A DNA stretch of 64,000 nucleotides from Kappaphycus alvarezii (taxonomy: Eukaryota; Rhodophyta; Florideophyceae; Gigartinales; Solieriaceae), in contig NADL03000548.1 of NCBI GenBank assembly GCA_002205965.3, forward strand, positions 372,001 through 436,000, in the 5' to 3' direction. Within the stretch, counting starts at the first letter, position 1, and every line of letters starts with the position of its first letter. Positions 62,139 to 64,000 of the stretch are shown one piece after another. The notes beneath the pieces were generated by a model, which was not told where the DNA came from, ran no database searches, and saw nothing but the letters and a program-made list of their open reading frames with translations. The position numbers were made by a program, and so were the translations under genes.

Positions 62139-64000
62139 ATGAGTCCTTTCAACCTCCCCCACTCGTCAACCACAACTTGCAAGCCAACGGGTCACTGCCA
62201 GAACGGGGATCGCATCATCCAACTCTGGGTCGAGCATGGTTCTCGAATTTCAGCTCGTGCCGCTAATCTCATTTCGCAAACCAACAACGCTCACTCCAAA
62301 GCGGTTTCTGCTCGATCCGCCGCTTCCTTCGAGCGGTTCCTACCACAGCCAACAGATAAATCCTCTCCATTTGGAAAAGTAGCATCATCCCCTTCCTTTC
62401 TTGCCAAGCGTCGTCAGGTCCGCGAATTGAGGAAGCGTTACGTTCTGGATCTCGAGCGTCGTGAACGTGAAGAGGAAACGGCGAAACAACTCAGATTGGC
62501 AAAATTGGAGGAGGAGAGAGAGAGAACAAAGTGCCAGAGTTTTTGCACCAGCGAACCCTGGAGAGAAGAGAAGCCGACGCAAAATCCAAGTGCTTGCGTG
62601 CCGCTGAAGCGAAGAGGAAACTTGAAAGACTTGCCCAAGCAAAGAAAGAGGCTGAGGCCCTTAACCGCCCCAAGTCAAACCCATTGCAGCTTGAAACAGC
62701 TCCCATAAGCCGTTACCCGACGCTTTTCGTTTTGCCTTCATGGGATGCAGGCCCGCCAGGTCAATACCCGCCGCGTGCCTGAGTAGTAATTATTGGTCTT
62801 CCCCCTAACCCTTGCTTTAGGGTCTTTCGTTTCTTGTAAAAGATTTCCACACACCCGGTGCATGCTCCTACCCGCCCAGTAATGTTCTCACCAGCAACGA
62901 GGCCTCTAGTGCCACCAAACAAAAAAGTATTGACACTACGGCCAAGTCTAATGAAGAACGGCCCAAGCCTGATGCCGAAAAGCCAAAGTTAGGTCCCCGA
63001 AGTGATCCGAGCGGGTTGGAGCGACCGCCCATTGCAAGAGGCAATCCGCCTAGTGGTGATAAGATTCTAGAAATTCAGGAGGCCCCAGCAGATGTCTCCC
63101 ACATCATACAGGAGGGGGACAGGTTGTGCGACGAAGCGGATCCCTTTCGTCGTGATCCATCATTGAGGAAACCCAGACTGGAAGTGAAAAAGCAGACTAA
63201 TCTTATGGTTAATCAAATTTTCGCCACTGTCAAGAGGGTGTCGGTGAAGCTTCAGAATCTTTGCAAGGTACTTCGCAATGCTCTATCAGGCGGCGGCTCC
63301 TATGGGGAGGCGTTTGCAATGAAGGAAATTGCCCAGAGGCTGGTGAGCGAGTCGGATGGCAGCGTGACCCTAAATCGTACAGCTGCGTTTGCTGTAGGCG
63401 CTGTCATCGTTGGGGTCGCCGCTGGTTTCCAAGACCCTTCTCGGATGCGGGATACTTTTCTCGGGGCATTTTGTAGCACTGCGTCTATGTCATCCCGGCA
63501 TATCCAATACAGGACAAGGGCGAAGCTGCGGAGGATTTCAGATTACGAATTGGGTACAAAGATGGGGAGGCACCAGAGGGCTACATGGAAAGATGTTGCG
63601 GGTGTGTTAGCCTCTTCGCGGCTGCAATTTATACAGACAACGTGCTCGGGTTTACAGCAAACGGTGTCAAATGAGTTAAACCCATTTTCGTTGTATCTCG
63701 GATGGACCTGGTCAGCAAGAATCACCAGCAGGGGTCAGAGAGCAATCACTCCAGCTATAACCTTTGCATTTGCGACCGACACCCTGTCCTCAGGCCCCAC
63801 AACCCGGCCATGCAGTTCGCCTGGACACAAGGCGCTTGGAAAGAACGGGGCACGGATTATTATACGTAACGTTATCCATCCCTTGGCCCCCGCCCGCCTT
63901 CCCTCCCTGGCGCGATGCCCATTCAAGCCCCTTACCCATGCTCGCCTGGGCAAGGACAATCGCTTCCTGACGAGTTGATATGTTCCAAGGGTCCTGGGGC
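62139..64000 (+). pseudogene. GLE1: GLE1-like mRNA export factor, partial, frame-disrupted
   Basis: GLE1 sits at the cytoplasmic side of the nuclear pore and, with inositol hexakisphosphate, activates the helicase Dbp5 to release exported mRNA. ATG at 62139 (MSPFNLPHSSTTTC) starts a basic N-terminus. It is followed by a charged coiled coil (RQVRELRKRYVLDLERRERE, then TLERREADAKSKCLRAAEAK, KRKLERLAQAKKEAEALN), which changes frame inside a GAGAGA run near 62520. The conserved C-terminal domain follows: KKQTNLMVNQIFATVKRVSV, FAMKEIAQRLVSES, AAFAVGAVIVGVAAGF (63016-63470), then in a second frame YVIPAYP...GEAAEDFRLRIGYK and SLFAAAIYTDNVLG (63485-63640), then in the first frame again NPFSLYLGWTWSARI (63680). 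These match the GLE1 features VPFYP...EDYxRxLGY, YAAIIQ and HGWxWLARI. Frame changes near 63472 and 63650-63680 look like indels. A LINE scrap (62690-62808) separates coiled coil and domain, perhaps inside an intron. The gene runs to the window edge. Confidence 0.7.
62690..62808 (+). mobile_element. LINE family 2 3' scrap inside the GLE1-like locus
   Basis: CGTTACCCGACGCTTTTCG, then ATGCAGGCCCGCCAGGTCAA and TACCCGCCGCGTGCCTGAGT match the end of family 2 at 5245-5320 (CGTTACCCG, ATGCAGGCGCGACAGGTTTC, TATCCGCCGCCCGCATCCGT). It ends near CTTCCCCC (62808). It interrupts the reading frame between coiled coil and conserved domain. A CTAAC...TTTAG stretch (62810-62818) behind it could act as a 3' splice site. 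Confidence 0.5.

Noticed and set aside
63735-63959. Minus-strand 74-residue frame at the right edge
   Set aside because: Antisense shadow of the GLE1-like region; Arg/Ala-rich with no family resemblance.
1-64000. CRISPR array, rRNA or tRNA genes
   Set aside because: No regularly spaced short repeats with unique spacers, no rRNA core sequences and no cloverleaf-capable tRNA were seen. The window is eukaryotic nuclear DNA.

Overview
This window is a repeat-dense stretch of a eukaryotic nuclear genome. At most six host gene loci can be supported, and transposable-element debris fills nearly everything else. The recognisable host genes are a polysaccharide pyruvyl transferase (about 18-19.3 kb), a small acidic protein gene (27.7 kb) with a decayed relative (52.5 kb), a tandemly duplicated secreted LPMO-like gene (54.7 and 57.8 kb), a fragment of the sterol enzyme cycloeucalenol cycloisomerase (61.1-61.35 kb, minus strand) and a GLE1-like mRNA-export factor running to the right edge. 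Cyclopropyl-sterol processing points to an alga or plant lineage. Pyruvyl transferase, short intron-poor genes with TATA-like boxes about 100 bp upstream of the ATG, and gene islands in a sea of LTR elements would suit a florideophyte red alga. That assignment is inference, not proof.

Layout. 0-7 kb: 5'-truncated pieces of two related non-LTR (LINE) families that carry a restriction-like endonuclease, a decayed DDE-type transposase gene and a MITE. 7.0-14.4 kb: one young Ty3/gypsy-like element with two apparently identical 720-bp LTRs and a 5-bp target duplication. 14.4-17.9 kb: no recognisable gene, including a very C-rich tract. 17.9-19.3 kb: pyruvyl transferase. 19.7-27.3 kb: two LINE copies tail to tail, one split by a Ty1/copia-like element. 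27.7-28.3 kb: acidic gene. 28.3-35.3 kb: LTR remnant, LINE pieces, pogo-like and LTR-element fossils, AT-rich DNA. 35.8-51.9 kb: a three-deep nest, with an old gypsy relative split by copia element A, which is itself split by copia element B. 52.5-53 kb: decayed acidic paralogue. 53.4-60.4 kb: a 3.13-kb tandem duplication (2.24 copies) carrying the LPMO-like gene. 60.4-64 kb: LINE scraps, sterol-enzyme fragment, inverted copy of a local repeat, GLE1-like gene.

Two themes tie the window together. First, many short dispersed motifs with a G-rich GGGGGAA...TTTGGGTGTTTTA end are the reverse complement of one conserved LINE 3' terminus. Several are complete insertions flanked by 6-12 bp target duplications, and the shortest is only 24 bp. 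Second, the host genes are disrupted mainly by single-base length changes in homopolymer or dinucleotide runs, and the two nearly identical LPMO copies differ in the same way. This makes residual assembly error at least as likely as true decay. All family assignments were made by eye; no database search was run.
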